DNA of 40,668 nt, from assembly GCA_903835005.1 (NCBI GenBank), contig CAILLK010000024.1, positions 1 to 40,668 of the forward strand, in the 5' to 3' direction. Source of the DNA: an uncultured Bacteroidota bacterium. Lineage in GTDB: Bacteria; Bacteroidota; Bacteroidia; Chitinophagales; Chitinophagaceae. Below the pieces are notes generated by a model. The model searched no databases and was not told where the DNA came from. It was given only the letters and a program-made list of their open reading frames with translations. The translations under genes and the position numbers were made by a program. Position 1 is the stretch's first letter. Each line of letters starts with the position of its first letter. Below are positions 1 to 7,109 of the stretch, piece after piece.

Positions 1-267
1 CTCAGGGTAAGGATATACACTTTCAGTTCATGTGGCCACTGCATTTACGTAGCTATACTTCGTACAGTAAAGGGCTTTTGTTTCTTTTGCAACATCACCC
101 ATATAACCCCGCCTAATATGCAATTTCTGTTCGTTGGCCCGAACCTTTGCCGCCAGCTTCTTTCAGATTCGCAGTCACCCGCGACACCCTTGCTATTGGC
201 TAATACTCCCTACTGTAAAGCGTACTCGGGACTTGCACCCTATAGCTTATATCCATGCCTGACACAC
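1..267 (-). mobile_element. Group II intron, 5' part (truncated by window edge)
   Basis: Read on the minus strand from position 267, the sequence opens with GTGTGTCAGG, which fits the GUGYG 5' end of group II introns. It then shows the conserved domain I landmarks: GGGTGCAAGTCCC near 240, a TTAGCCAAT stretch near 200, AGGGTGTCGC near 187, CTGAAAGAAGCTGGCGGC near 160, and CGAACAGAAATTGCATA near 128, followed by AAAAGAAACAAAGCCC-like sequence near 80. This order matches the group-II-D1D4 RNA families as I know them. Only the 5' RNA domains are inside the window. The rest, including any reverse transcriptase/maturase gene, would lie to the left, so activity cannot be judged. The intron inserts 7 nt after a REP-like hairpin. 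Subclass is not certain. Confidence 0.82.
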
Positions 268-360
268 AATATGAAGCCCCTTCAGGGCTTATCATTATTG
301 TCTTTTGTACCGGGGCTTTACCCAGGTCTATTATATTTCGCTCTTTCAGAGCTATAATAT
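268..360. repeat. REP-like cluster of three hairpins
   Basis: Three short inverted repeats follow one another: AAGCCC (274-279) with GGGCTT (285-290); ACCGGGG (309-315) with CCCAGGT (321-327), imperfect; and a nested one with ATTATA (330-335) pairing TATAAT (353-358) around GCTCT (340-344) and AGAGC (348-352). Hairpins of this kind, with CCTTCAGGG and CTCTTTCAGAG loops, are scattered in Bacteroidota genomes as REP-type non-coding repeats. No gene is seen between the intron and the FAH-family gene. The group II intron is inserted at the left edge of this cluster. Confidence 0.7.
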
Positions 361-391
361 TTTAATAAGACAATGACATTTCTGCAGTGAT

Positions 392-434
392 ATCAATTGA
401 ATTGGGTGCACACCGCGTTCCCAATTCAATTGAT
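392..434 (-). terminator. Strong 15-bp inverted repeat after the FAH-family gene
   Basis: ATCAATTGAATTGGG (392-406) and CCCAATTCAATTGAT (420-434) form a perfect 15-bp stem with a 13-nt loop, 6 nt beyond the stop codon of the minus-strand FAH-family gene. There is no clear U-run after the stem on the minus strand, so it may act as a 3' stabilising hairpin as well as, or instead of, an intrinsic terminator. Confidence 0.6.
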
Positions 435-440
435 CAAAAA

Positions 441-1445
441 CTATTTCTTTTTTAGTGCCAGAATACTCCAATCTGTTTTCTCGGCTTTAATGCGGTTAGT
501 CAGTATTCCCAGGCTTTCTATTTCCATTTCCACCACATCGCCGTCTTCGAGCCATATATCTTCGTGGCTGGGGTCGTTTAATCTGGCTGTGCCGTTCAGC
601 TCCAGGAAGCAACCGGTGCCTACTGTGCCGCTGCCTATGACATCGCCGGGGAGTATGTCTACACCGTAGGCGCAACGCTCGATGATTTCGGCAAATGTCC
701 AGTCCATATCGCCCATATTGCCCTGGCTTACCTGTTCGCCGTTTACAGTGCAGGTCATTTTAAGATTGTAGGCATTGCCGGTATGGCCTGGTTTAGCCGG
801 TATTTTAAGGGCTTCGAGTTCATCGGGGGTAACCAGCATGGGGCCGATAACAGTGCTGAAATCCTTGCCTTTGGCAGGGCCGAGGTTGAGGAGCATTTCT
901 TCCATTTGCAGGGTACGAGCGCTCATATCGTTCATGATCATGTAGCCGCCAATGTACTGGTCGGCATCTGCAGCCTTGATGTTGCGGCCTTTTTTGCAGA
1001 TAACTATAGCAACTTCGAGCTCGAAATCCAGTTTTTTGAAATGATCGGGCATACAGTAAATATTGCCCGGGCCCTGAATGGCATTATGATTGGTGAAGTA
1101 GAAAATGGGGTATTGGTCGAACTCGGCTATCATATCCAACTTGCGGTTGCGACGGGCAGCAGCTACATGCTGGCGGAACGCATAGCCATCGCGACAGGAT
1201 GTGGGATGAGGGACCGGTGCAAGAATATCCTCAGTGGGATATGGGATACCTTTAACCTCAATCTTGCCTCTTTTGATCTGCGATTCTACCCGCTCCATTA
1301 TTGGGAAATCGCGCTCCCAATGCTCGAGGAGTTCTTTCATAGTAGCAGGCAGGTGAGGGGCGGCCTGGTTGGTATCATACAATTTGTTGCTGATTAAGAA
1401 GGCCAGCTGCTCTTTGCCGTTCCTGGAATATGTAACTAATTTCAT
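441..1445 (-). CDS. Fumarylacetoacetate hydrolase (FAH) family protein
   Basis: 334 aa. The protein fits the FAH superfamily, whose members cleave C-C bonds next to a carbonyl using a divalent metal; fumarylacetoacetase makes fumarate and acetoacetate in tyrosine breakdown. Visible residues match the family: D86 and H93 in DGYAFRQHVAAARR, the acidic pair E142/E144 in DFELEVAIV, and D173 in MNDMSARTLQ, followed by a GPAKGKDFSTVIGP stretch (189-202). Length and layout resemble the roughly 330-aa bacterial fumarylacetoacetase-type proteins, but no other tyrosine catabolism gene is nearby, so the substrate stays open. It is cytoplasmic with no signal peptide. The ATG at 1445 is preceded by a plausible promoter, and the gene is divergent from the SatD-like gene. 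Confidence 0.88.
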   Translation of the reverse strand: MKLVTYSRNGKEQLAFLISNKLYDTNQAAPHLPATMKELLEHWERDFPIMERVESQIKRGKIEVKGIPYPTEDILAPVPHPTSCRDGYAFRQHVAAARRNRKLDMIAEFDQYPIFYFTNHNAIQGPGNIYCMPDHFKKLDFELEVAIVICKKGRNIKAADADQYIGGYMIMNDMSARTLQMEEMLLNLGPAKGKDFSTVIGPMLVTPDELEALKIPAKPGHTGNAYNLKMTCTVNGEQVSQGNMGDMDWTFAEIIERCAYGVDILPGDVIGSGTVGTGCFLELNGTARLNDPSHEDIWLEDGDVVEMEIESLGILTNRIKAEKTDWSILALKKK

Positions 1446-1464
1446 TGAACTATTGATTTGGGTG

Positions 1465-1493
1465 TAAAAGTAATGGAATAGTTATTTAAACAA
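1465..1493 (-). promoter_or_regulatory. Putative promoter of the FAH-family gene
   Basis: On the minus strand TTG (1493-1491) is followed after 18 nt by TACTTTTA (1472-1465), a near match to the Bacteroidota TTTG / TAnnTTTG promoter with A in place of the final G. It lies about 20 nt before the ATG at 1445. Confidence 0.45.
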
Positions 1494-1572
1494 TAAGGCC
1501 GGAAATTATTATTGGGTACAGTTTTGATTTCAAGTACACAGTATTTCATTTTTAGTGCAATAAACTTATTTA

Positions 1573-1604
1573 TTGCAGTTTTTATGAAATGTTTTTTAAC
1601 TTTG
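1573..1604 (+). promoter_or_regulatory. Putative promoter of the SatD-like gene
   Basis: TTG at 1573-1575 and TAACTTTG at 1597-1604 (21-nt spacing) match the Bacteroidota consensus. The ATG at 1625 lies 20 nt after the -7 box, which supports the start at 1625 over the upstream in-frame codon at 1589, because the latter would precede the -7 box. Confidence 0.6.
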
Positions 1605-1624
1605 CAATTATTCAGCAAAAAATA

Positions 1625-2266
1625 ATGAGACAAAGAAATTACATAATTTTAATGGCTGATATAGTTGGAAGTTCTTCCTATAATCAAAAACAGCTATTTT
1701 ATGATTTTAGAACGCTGATTGAGGATATTAATGAGGATCACCCGGATAGGTTTTTATCCCCGATGACAATTACGCTGGGCGATGAATTTCAGAGCATATT
1801 AAAAAATTTAAACGTTGCATTAGCCACCATATTTGACATTGAAGAAAAACTAATTACAATGAATAAGAGTTTCAAATTCAGATATGTATTGGTTGAAGGA
1901 AAAATTGACACCCCAATTAATCCGGAAATAGCTTATGGAATGATGGGATCCGGATTGACAACTGCAAGAGCAATATTGAACAGTGAGAAGAAAAGCCGGC
2001 ATAGATTTAATATTGAATTAAAAGATGAAAAGCTTAGTAATGCATTAAACAATGCCTATATTGTTGCCCAAAGTTTTCTTGATCATTGGAAATGTGAAAA
2101 AGATTATCCGGTCATTGCCGAGTTTCTGGCTTATAAAGATTATAAGCTGGTGGCAAATGAATTATCGAAAGATCCTTCGCAGATTTGGAAAAGGGCAAGA
2201 ACTTTAAGAATAGAAGCCTATTTGTCAATAAAAGAATTAATACACCAATTAGGTGAGTTATTATAA
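1625..2266 (+). CDS. SatD family protein
   Basis: 213 aa from the ATG at 1625, starting MRQRNYIILMADIVGSS. The N-terminal ILMADIVGSS and the later ITLGDEFQSIL (about residues 45-55) are the recognisable SatD-family signature. They recall the metal-binding strands of nucleotidyl-cyclase-like folds, though cyclase activity is not established for this family. The C-terminus (about 160-205) looks like a helix-turn-helix in which RTLRIEAY could be the recognition helix. The role is unknown; SatD was named from an acid-tolerance locus of Streptococcus mutans. The stop codon overlaps the next start (TAATG at 2264-2268), so the small membrane protein after it is probably translationally coupled. The gene is AT-rich compared with its neighbours, suggesting accessory origin. 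Confidence 0.78.
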   Translation: MRQRNYIILMADIVGSSSYNQKQLFYDFRTLIEDINEDHPDRFLSPMTITLGDEFQSILKNLNVALATIFDIEEKLITMNKSFKFRYVLVEGKIDTPINPEIAYGMMGSGLTTARAILNSEKKSRHRFNIELKDEKLSNALNNAYIVAQSFLDHWKCEKDYPVIAEFLAYKDYKLVANELSKDPSQIWKRARTLRIEAYLSIKELIHQLGELL

Positions 2267-2637
2267 TGTCTAAATTTATATTACTTACAGTCATTATCTT
2301 AATTACTGAAATAGTAACGGCTTTTTTATTTGCCCTTACAGCTCAGATTTTTTACAAAAAAATAGGCTTTGATTTTAAATCAATTTTTAAGGGAGTAATT
2401 GAACGAATATTTTTATTTATAGCATTGTCAAATGATTATACCCAGGTATTGACTTTTTTTAGTGCACTTAAGCTGGCTACAAGGTTGAAGCATAAAGAAA
2501 TCAATAGTGACGGAGAAAATAATTTCAATGATTATTATTTAGTTGGCAATCTCGTTTCTGTAGCAATAGCAATCGGTTATGTTTATTTATTTAAGAATAC
2601 AGCGCATATAGCTTTTTTAAACAGACTATTAGACTAA
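2266..2637 (+). CDS. Small membrane protein coupled to SatD-like gene
   Basis: 123 aa; I do not recognise a named family. Two or three membrane segments can be seen: about residues 4-27 (FILLTVIILITEIVTAFLFALTA), possibly 45-65, and 93-112 (LVGNLVSVAIAIGYVYLF), with a polar loop between. The start overlaps the SatD stop by one base, a classic coupled pair. SatD genes in other bacteria are often followed by a membrane protein, which supports a joint function, for example a soluble sensor with a membrane partner (inference). It is as AT-rich as its upstream partner. Confidence 0.65.
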   Translation: MSKFILLTVIILITEIVTAFLFALTAQIFYKKIGFDFKSIFKGVIERIFLFIALSNDYTQVLTFFSALKLATRLKHKEINSDGENNFNDYYLVGNLVSVAIAIGYVYLFKNTAHIAFLNRLLD

Positions 2638-2692
2638 TGACGATGGATATCATAAGCATAAGTCCTTTATTTTGATAAACTCTTTAAAAATT

Positions 2693-3361
2693 ATGCCAAC
2701 AACTTACGAACAGATTTTTGAGAAAAATAAGAAGTGGGTAGCCGAGATGACTTCCCGGGATGCTGACTTTTTTGAAAATCTTGCTAAAGATCAGACCCCC
2801 GACTACCTGTATATAGGCTGTTCAGACAGCCGTGTGCCTGCCAATGAAATAATGGGCCTGGAGCCGGGCGATGTATTTGTGCACCGCAATATTGCCAACC
2901 TGGTAAACAATACCGACCTGAATGTGCTGAGCGTCATCAATTTTGCGGTGAAGCACCTGAATGTAAAGCACATTATTGTGTGCGGGCATTACAACTGCGG
3001 CGGTGTAAAGGCGGCAATGATGCCCAAGGATATGGGCATTCTCAATCCGTGGCTGCGCAATATAAGGGATGTGTACAGGACGCATGCAAAGGAACTGGAT
3101 GCCATATCTGGTGAAGATCAACGGTATAACAGGCTGGTAGAACTAAATGTAATAGAGCAGGCTACGAATGTAATAAAGACTGCCAGTGTGCAGAAAAGCT
3201 ACCAGAATAAAGGATTCCCGATAGTGCATGGATGGGTGTTTGACCTGCACTCGGGTATACTGATAGACCTTAATATTAATTTCAAGGCAATACTAGAGAG
3301 TATTCAGAAAATATACAACCTCACAGGAGTTGCTTCGGAATATAATGAAGACGGAGAATAA
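2693..3361 (+). CDS. can: Beta-class carbonic anhydrase
   Basis: 222 aa from the ATG at 2693, starting MPTTYEQIFEKNKKW, the usual start for this family; an upstream in-frame TTG at 2672 is less likely. It is a zinc enzyme interconverting CO2 and bicarbonate. Zinc ligands and catalytic dyad are visible: CSDSR (about residues 42-46, with Cys, Asp and Arg) and H-x-x-C in CGHYNCGG (about 98-105). The C-terminal part holds the typical VxGWVFDLHSGIL segment. It is cytoplasmic. It is convergent with the lipid kinase gene. Context gives no sign of a carboxysome or sulfate-transporter pairing, so a general CO2/bicarbonate supply role is the simplest reading. Confidence 0.93.
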   Translation: MPTTYEQIFEKNKKWVAEMTSRDADFFENLAKDQTPDYLYIGCSDSRVPANEIMGLEPGDVFVHRNIANLVNNTDLNVLSVINFAVKHLNVKHIIVCGHYNCGGVKAAMMPKDMGILNPWLRNIRDVYRTHAKELDAISGEDQRYNRLVELNVIEQATNVIKTASVQKSYQNKGFPIVHGWVFDLHSGILIDLNINFKAILESIQKIYNLTGVASEYNEDGE

Positions 3362-3405
3362 AATTGCCGGAAAGTGAAGACCTGAATTTTAATAATCATA
3401 GATTT

Positions 3406-4284
3406 TCAGGGCACAATCACGCCCTGTGCACCATGATCAACCCTGAACTTTACAGAGTTTGCGCATTCATGGGCATCGCCATCAGTCTGCATCAGGCGGA
3501 GGCCAGGGCTGGTAACAATGATCTCTTTTCCTTTCAGATGGCGAACATAAGGACTACCGGTTATTGTGCCCTGCATTCCCCTGAGTGCAAGCAGGCCCCC
3601 TAGTATTTTCGGGAACTTCCTTATTATTATCAAGTCCATAATGCCATCAGTGAAGTCGGCCATGGGGGCAATCTTAAAATTATAACCAAACTGCTGTCCA
3701 TTGGCAACATTGATCATAAAGGCACGCTCAGTGTATGGCTTACCATCTACAGTTATCTGCCAGTTCCAGGATTTGTATAGCCACATATATTTGGTTACCA
3801 GCCAGCTATAAATCCAGAAGCCACGGGTTTCGCTTTTTGCGAATTTTTTGGAGATAAGCGCATCAAATGCCACACCTGCGGTGCTGATAAAGGGGAGGTT
3901 ATTGGCATAGCAAATATCCATTCTTGCTGTATTGCCTTTATTAATCACCTTCATAGCTTCGGCAGTTTCCAAAGGTATCTTCATGGTACGGGCCATTCCG
4001 TTTCCGGAGCCTTTGGGTATTATACCTAAAAGAGTGTTGGTACCCATGAGCCCCCGGACAATATCATTTACCGATCCGTCTCCACCCACTGCAACCACGG
4101 TATAAGCGCCGTTGCGAGCTGCCTCATCTGCAAGCTTTGTGCCATGTTTTGCGTACTCGGTATGCAGAATTTCATGAGAATAAAGCTCTTCATCGAGACA
4201 GGTATTTATAGCATCATTAATTTCTTTTTGCCGCTCTACACCTGATTTTGGATTAATGATAAAGACGATGTGCTTTTTGCTCAT
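3406..4284 (-). CDS. Diacylglycerol/lipid kinase family protein (DagK/YegS type)
   Basis: 292 aa. The family transfers phosphate from ATP to a lipid such as diacylglycerol. Seen in sequence: N-terminal IVFIINPKSG (6-15), the nucleotide-binding GGDGS (67-71) and PKGSGNGMAR (90-99), then a C-terminal beta-rich half with FISTAGVAFDA (about 132-142) and TDGDAHE close to the end. The ATG overlaps the nadC stop as ATGA (4284-4281), so it is the second gene of a coupled nadC-kinase pair. The substrate cannot be told from sequence. It is probably a peripheral membrane enzyme, with no transmembrane segment. Confidence 0.88.
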   Translation of the reverse strand: MSKKHIVFIINPKSGVERQKEINDAINTCLDEELYSHEILHTEYAKHGTKLADEAARNGAYTVVAVGGDGSVNDIVRGLMGTNTLLGIIPKGSGNGMARTMKIPLETAEAMKVINKGNTARMDICYANNLPFISTAGVAFDALISKKFAKSETRGFWIYSWLVTKYMWLYKSWNWQITVDGKPYTERAFMINVANGQQFGYNFKIAPMADFTDGIMDLIIIRKFPKILGGLLALRGMQGTITGSPYVRHLKGKEIIVTSPGLRLMQTDGDAHECANSVKFRVDHGAQGVIVP

Positions 4285-5120
4285 ATTAACTGTGCTTTGA
4301 GGCTGAGGTCCATACTGACCGCATGATGAATAATGGCGCCTGCGGATATAAAATCAACACCAGCCCTGGCATAATCAACAACATTACTGAGATTAATTCC
4401 ACCTGAAGCTTCCGTTTCATACCTGCCAGCAATCAATGCTACAGCTTCGGCCACCTGCGCAGGAGTAAAGTTATCGAGCATTATCCGCTGCACATTTCCT
4501 GTAACCAAGACCTTCTTTACATCTTCCAGGTTCCTGGTCTCCACTTCAATACCCAGGTTTAAACTGTTTGACTGCAGATAGGCATTTGTTTTGGTTATTG
4601 CCTTCTCAATACCACCGCAAAAATCTATATGGTTATCTTTGAGCATGATCATATCATAGAGGCCCATACGGTGGTTACCCCCCCCTCCTATTTTCACGGC
4701 TTCTTTCTCATACTTACGGAACAAAGGAGTTGTTTTGCGGGTATCGAGTATTTGGGTTTTGAAATCTTTTATTTCATCTACATACCGGCGGGTTAATGTT
4801 GCAATACCACTCATGCGCTGCATGCAATTAAGTGCAAGCCTTTCGGCTTTCAGTATAGTGTGTACCCTGGCAGATACCTCAAAGGCAACCTCACCTATGT
4901 GTACCTTATCGCCATCAGTTTTGAAAAGGTTAAAAGCGGCATCGTGCTCCAGGAAGAGCACTATGTCGCGGGCAAGATTTATGCCAGCAATTATGCCCTC
5001 CTCCTTAATCTTCAATACGGCTTTTCCGCGGGCATCTGCCGGTATGCTTGCGAGGGTGGAAAAATCACCACTGCCCACATCCTCGATTAAAGCCGCCTGA
5101 ATAAATTCCCTGGTATCCAA
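4281..5120 (-). CDS. nadC: Nicotinate-nucleotide pyrophosphorylase (carboxylating), NadC
   Basis: 279 aa. It makes nicotinate mononucleotide, CO2 and pyrophosphate from quinolinate and PRPP, the entry of de novo NAD synthesis. Typical motifs: EDVGSGDFS (13-21), KAERLALNCMQRMSGIAT (91-108), DTRKTTP (126-132), KIGGGGNHRMGLYDMIMLKDNH-type core (143-164), IEVETRNL and EASGGINLSNV close to the C-terminus. Length is normal. It has its own promoter and is followed by the lipid kinase in ATGA overlap. nadA and nadB are not in the window. Confidence 0.96.
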   Translation of the reverse strand: MDTREFIQAALIEDVGSGDFSTLASIPADARGKAVLKIKEEGIIAGINLARDIVLFLEHDAAFNLFKTDGDKVHIGEVAFEVSARVHTILKAERLALNCMQRMSGIATLTRRYVDEIKDFKTQILDTRKTTPLFRKYEKEAVKIGGGGNHRMGLYDMIMLKDNHIDFCGGIEKAITKTNAYLQSNSLNLGIEVETRNLEDVKKVLVTGNVQRIMLDNFTPAQVAEAVALIAGRYETEASGGINLSNVVDYARAGVDFISAGAIIHHAVSMDLSLKAQLI

Positions 5121-5143
5121 TACTATTTTTTTAAAATGGTTGG

Positions 5144-5173
5144 CAAAATTAGGGGAATAGAAGGTATTTCAAT
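5144..5173 (-). promoter_or_regulatory. Putative nadC promoter
   Basis: Minus strand ATTG (5173-5170), 18-nt spacer, TAATTTTG (5151-5144), then the nadC ATG 23 nt downstream. This is a good fit to the Bacteroidota consensus. Confidence 0.6.
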
Positions 5174-5236
5174 GTTAAATATTTGAACATCATCAAATAA
5201 AAGCAGCGGAGCAATGCGTCGCAAAAAAGTTGATTA

Positions 5237-5725
5237 CTATTCTTTTCTGCTCACCTTATACTTGTAAATCCTGTCCCAGTAATTGGCATAGTCGCCTCTA
5301 TGAGGCCCGAAAAGTACCTTAATTTCTTTCACCGAATCGTCGGCAGAAAAAGTTATTTCTGTTTTTTCTTTGGTATCCAGCCACTCGCCCTTATATACAA
5401 AGCAGTTTAATTTTTTGTCGTAAAGAGCTTTAGCCTGTACCGATGCCTTCATAGGGTGTTTTTTGTCGGCAATGTAAAAAATCTCCACAAACTTAGCGGC
5501 AGGGTTAATTTCAATTTCACCATCTATTTTCATTCCGGTGGTATCGTAATTATAGATAACCTTACCGCCATTTTCGGGGCTGGTGGTAACAAAATCATCC
5601 ATTGTAAGCGAATGAAAAATATAGTGCATTGTTTTTACCGGATCTTTTTTAACCTCATTTCCGGCAGGATGGGTCTGAGCAAGCAAGGAAAACGGGAATA
5701 ATAACAGTACCCAAATCAATTTCAT
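5237..5725 (-). CDS. Secreted protein of unknown function
   Basis: 162 aa; no family recognised. It begins with a clear signal peptide, MKLIWVLLLFPFSLLAQ, with cleavage likely after the Ala or Gln near 16-17. The mature part alternates charged and beta-strand-like stretches (KVIYNYDTTGMKIDGEIEIN; KTEITFSADDSVKEIKVLFG) and has a single cysteine (CFVYKGEW), so a small periplasmic or exported beta-rich protein is plausible. It stands alone between nadC and queA on the same strand, with more than 100 nt on each side. Confidence 0.7.
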   Translation of the reverse strand: MKLIWVLLLFPFSLLAQTHPAGNEVKKDPVKTMHYIFHSLTMDDFVTTSPENGGKVIYNYDTTGMKIDGEIEINPAAKFVEIFYIADKKHPMKASVQAKALYDKKLNCFVYKGEWLDTKEKTEITFSADDSVKEIKVLFGPHRGDYANYWDRIYKYKVSRKE

Positions 5726-5863
5726 AATAAAACTATTAAAGAAGTCTGTTTTAAGCTGTATTTATTAATCAGGATCAGCATGATTTTCTTTTACAACCCT
5801 ACAAAATTACTCAAAAAACCACGAAATGCCCTGATATAAAAGACAGATGAGCGCAGAATAAGG

Positions 5864-7099
5864 TTAAATTCCTAATGAGGCTTTGCCCCACAACAATCCA
5901 CCATCGCCATAGCTCAGAAACCTGAAATCATGAGCCAGGGCGTAATCATAAACCCTTCGCCAGTCAGTGCCTATAAGTGCGGCTACCAATAATAGTAAGG
6001 TGCTCTGCGGCTGGTGAAAATTGGTAACCAGTGCATTAACTATCCTGAATTTATAGCCCGGAGCAATAAGTATACGGGTACGCGTGATCAACTTTGAAAT
6101 GCTGTTCTTATCCAGATAGTGTAACAGAGCTTCAAGCGCTACGGGGGTGGTGCAATTGCAGCTTATCTCATATGGATCCCACTGGTTAACAGCTATTCCC
6201 TGCCAGTCAATCTGCTCACCATTTATTAGTTTGCAACCTATCCAGTAGAGGCTTTCCAGTGTGCGAAGCGAAGTAGTGCCTACTGCAACCAAGTTTTTAC
6301 GCTGGTTATTGATAAGGTCAATAATTGCAGTACGGTCTACATCAATCCATTCGGCATGCATGTCGTGTTCAGCCATAGTTGCGGCTTTCACAGGTTTGAA
6401 AGTACCGGCGCCCACATGAAGTGTAACATAAGTGGCCTGGATATTTTTTGCTTCAAGTGCATTAAATATTGCTTCTGTAAAATGGAGTCCGGCAGTTGGC
6501 GCTGCAACACTACCTTCGTCCCTGGCATAAGTTGTCTGATAAGTTGTTTCGTCGCCGGCCTCAGCTTCCCGATTCAGGTAGGGAGGCAGGGGTATTTTAC
6601 CTGCAAAATGCAGTATTTCGGCAAAACTCAGAGCCTCATTGTCCCACTCCAGGCTGAGGCTAAAAGCGGAGGCATTGCGGGATATTATGCTGGCTGATAA
6701 AGTGAAATGAGGCTGCTCATTAGTTAATTGCAGCACCATACCTTGTTTCCACTTACCGGCGCCGCCTACCAGGCATTCCCATACTACCTTTTGTTTTTGC
6801 AGCATGGCAGTTTGTATATCGGCATACTGCACATCAGGAGCCAGGCAGAAAACTTCTATAGCGCCGCCAGATGGCTTTTTAAACAGCAGACGGGCATTTA
6901 CTACCCTGGTCTGGTTAAAAACCAGGAGTGAATTGGAAGGTATCTGATCTGCTATGTTTTTGTAAATATCTTCGGTAATAATTCCTTCTTTATAAATCAG
7001 CAATTTTGAGGTGTCTCTTTCCGGTAATGGGTATCTGGCTACCCGGTCATCGGGCAGCGGGTAGGCATAATCTTCTATTCGCAGGTTTTTGGGGTGCAT
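5864..7099 (-). CDS. queA: S-adenosylmethionine:tRNA ribosyltransferase-isomerase, QueA
   Basis: 411 aa. QueA transfers and isomerises the ribosyl group of SAM onto preQ1 in tRNA, giving epoxyqueuosine. Family marks: N-terminal LRIEDYAYPLPDDRVARYPL (6-25), LLVFNQTRVVNARL (about 57-70), FAGKIPLPPYLNR (about 165-177), TTYQTTYARDEGSVAAPTAGLHF (about 185-207), THVGAGTFKPV-like VTLHVGAGTFKPV and the C-terminal FHQPQSTLLLLVAALIG. It is longer than the E. coli enzyme (356 aa), a length seen in Bacteroidota. It starts only 10 nt after the DUF1016 gene, so it may depend on read-through from it. Confidence 0.95.
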   Translation of the reverse strand: MHPKNLRIEDYAYPLPDDRVARYPLPERDTSKLLIYKEGIITEDIYKNIADQIPSNSLLVFNQTRVVNARLLFKKPSGGAIEVFCLAPDVQYADIQTAMLQKQKVVWECLVGGAGKWKQGMVLQLTNEQPHFTLSASIISRNASAFSLSLEWDNEALSFAEILHFAGKIPLPPYLNREAEAGDETTYQTTYARDEGSVAAPTAGLHFTEAIFNALEAKNIQATYVTLHVGAGTFKPVKAATMAEHDMHAEWIDVDRTAIIDLINNQRKNLVAVGTTSLRTLESLYWIGCKLINGEQIDWQGIAVNQWDPYEISCNCTTPVALEALLHYLDKNSISKLITRTRILIAPGYKFRIVNALVTNFHQPQSTLLLLVAALIGTDWRRVYDYALAHDFRFLSYGDGGLLWGKASLGI

Positions 7100-7109
7100 C
7101 TGAGGTTCT

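Noticed and set aside
118-357. 79-codon plus-strand frame at the left edge
   Set aside because: It runs across the group II intron RNA domain I and the REP hairpins, so it is not a gene.
783-1397. 204-codon plus-strand frame opposite the FAH gene
   Set aside because: It is the reverse-strand shadow of a strongly supported FAH-family gene and has no recognisable protein features or promoter.
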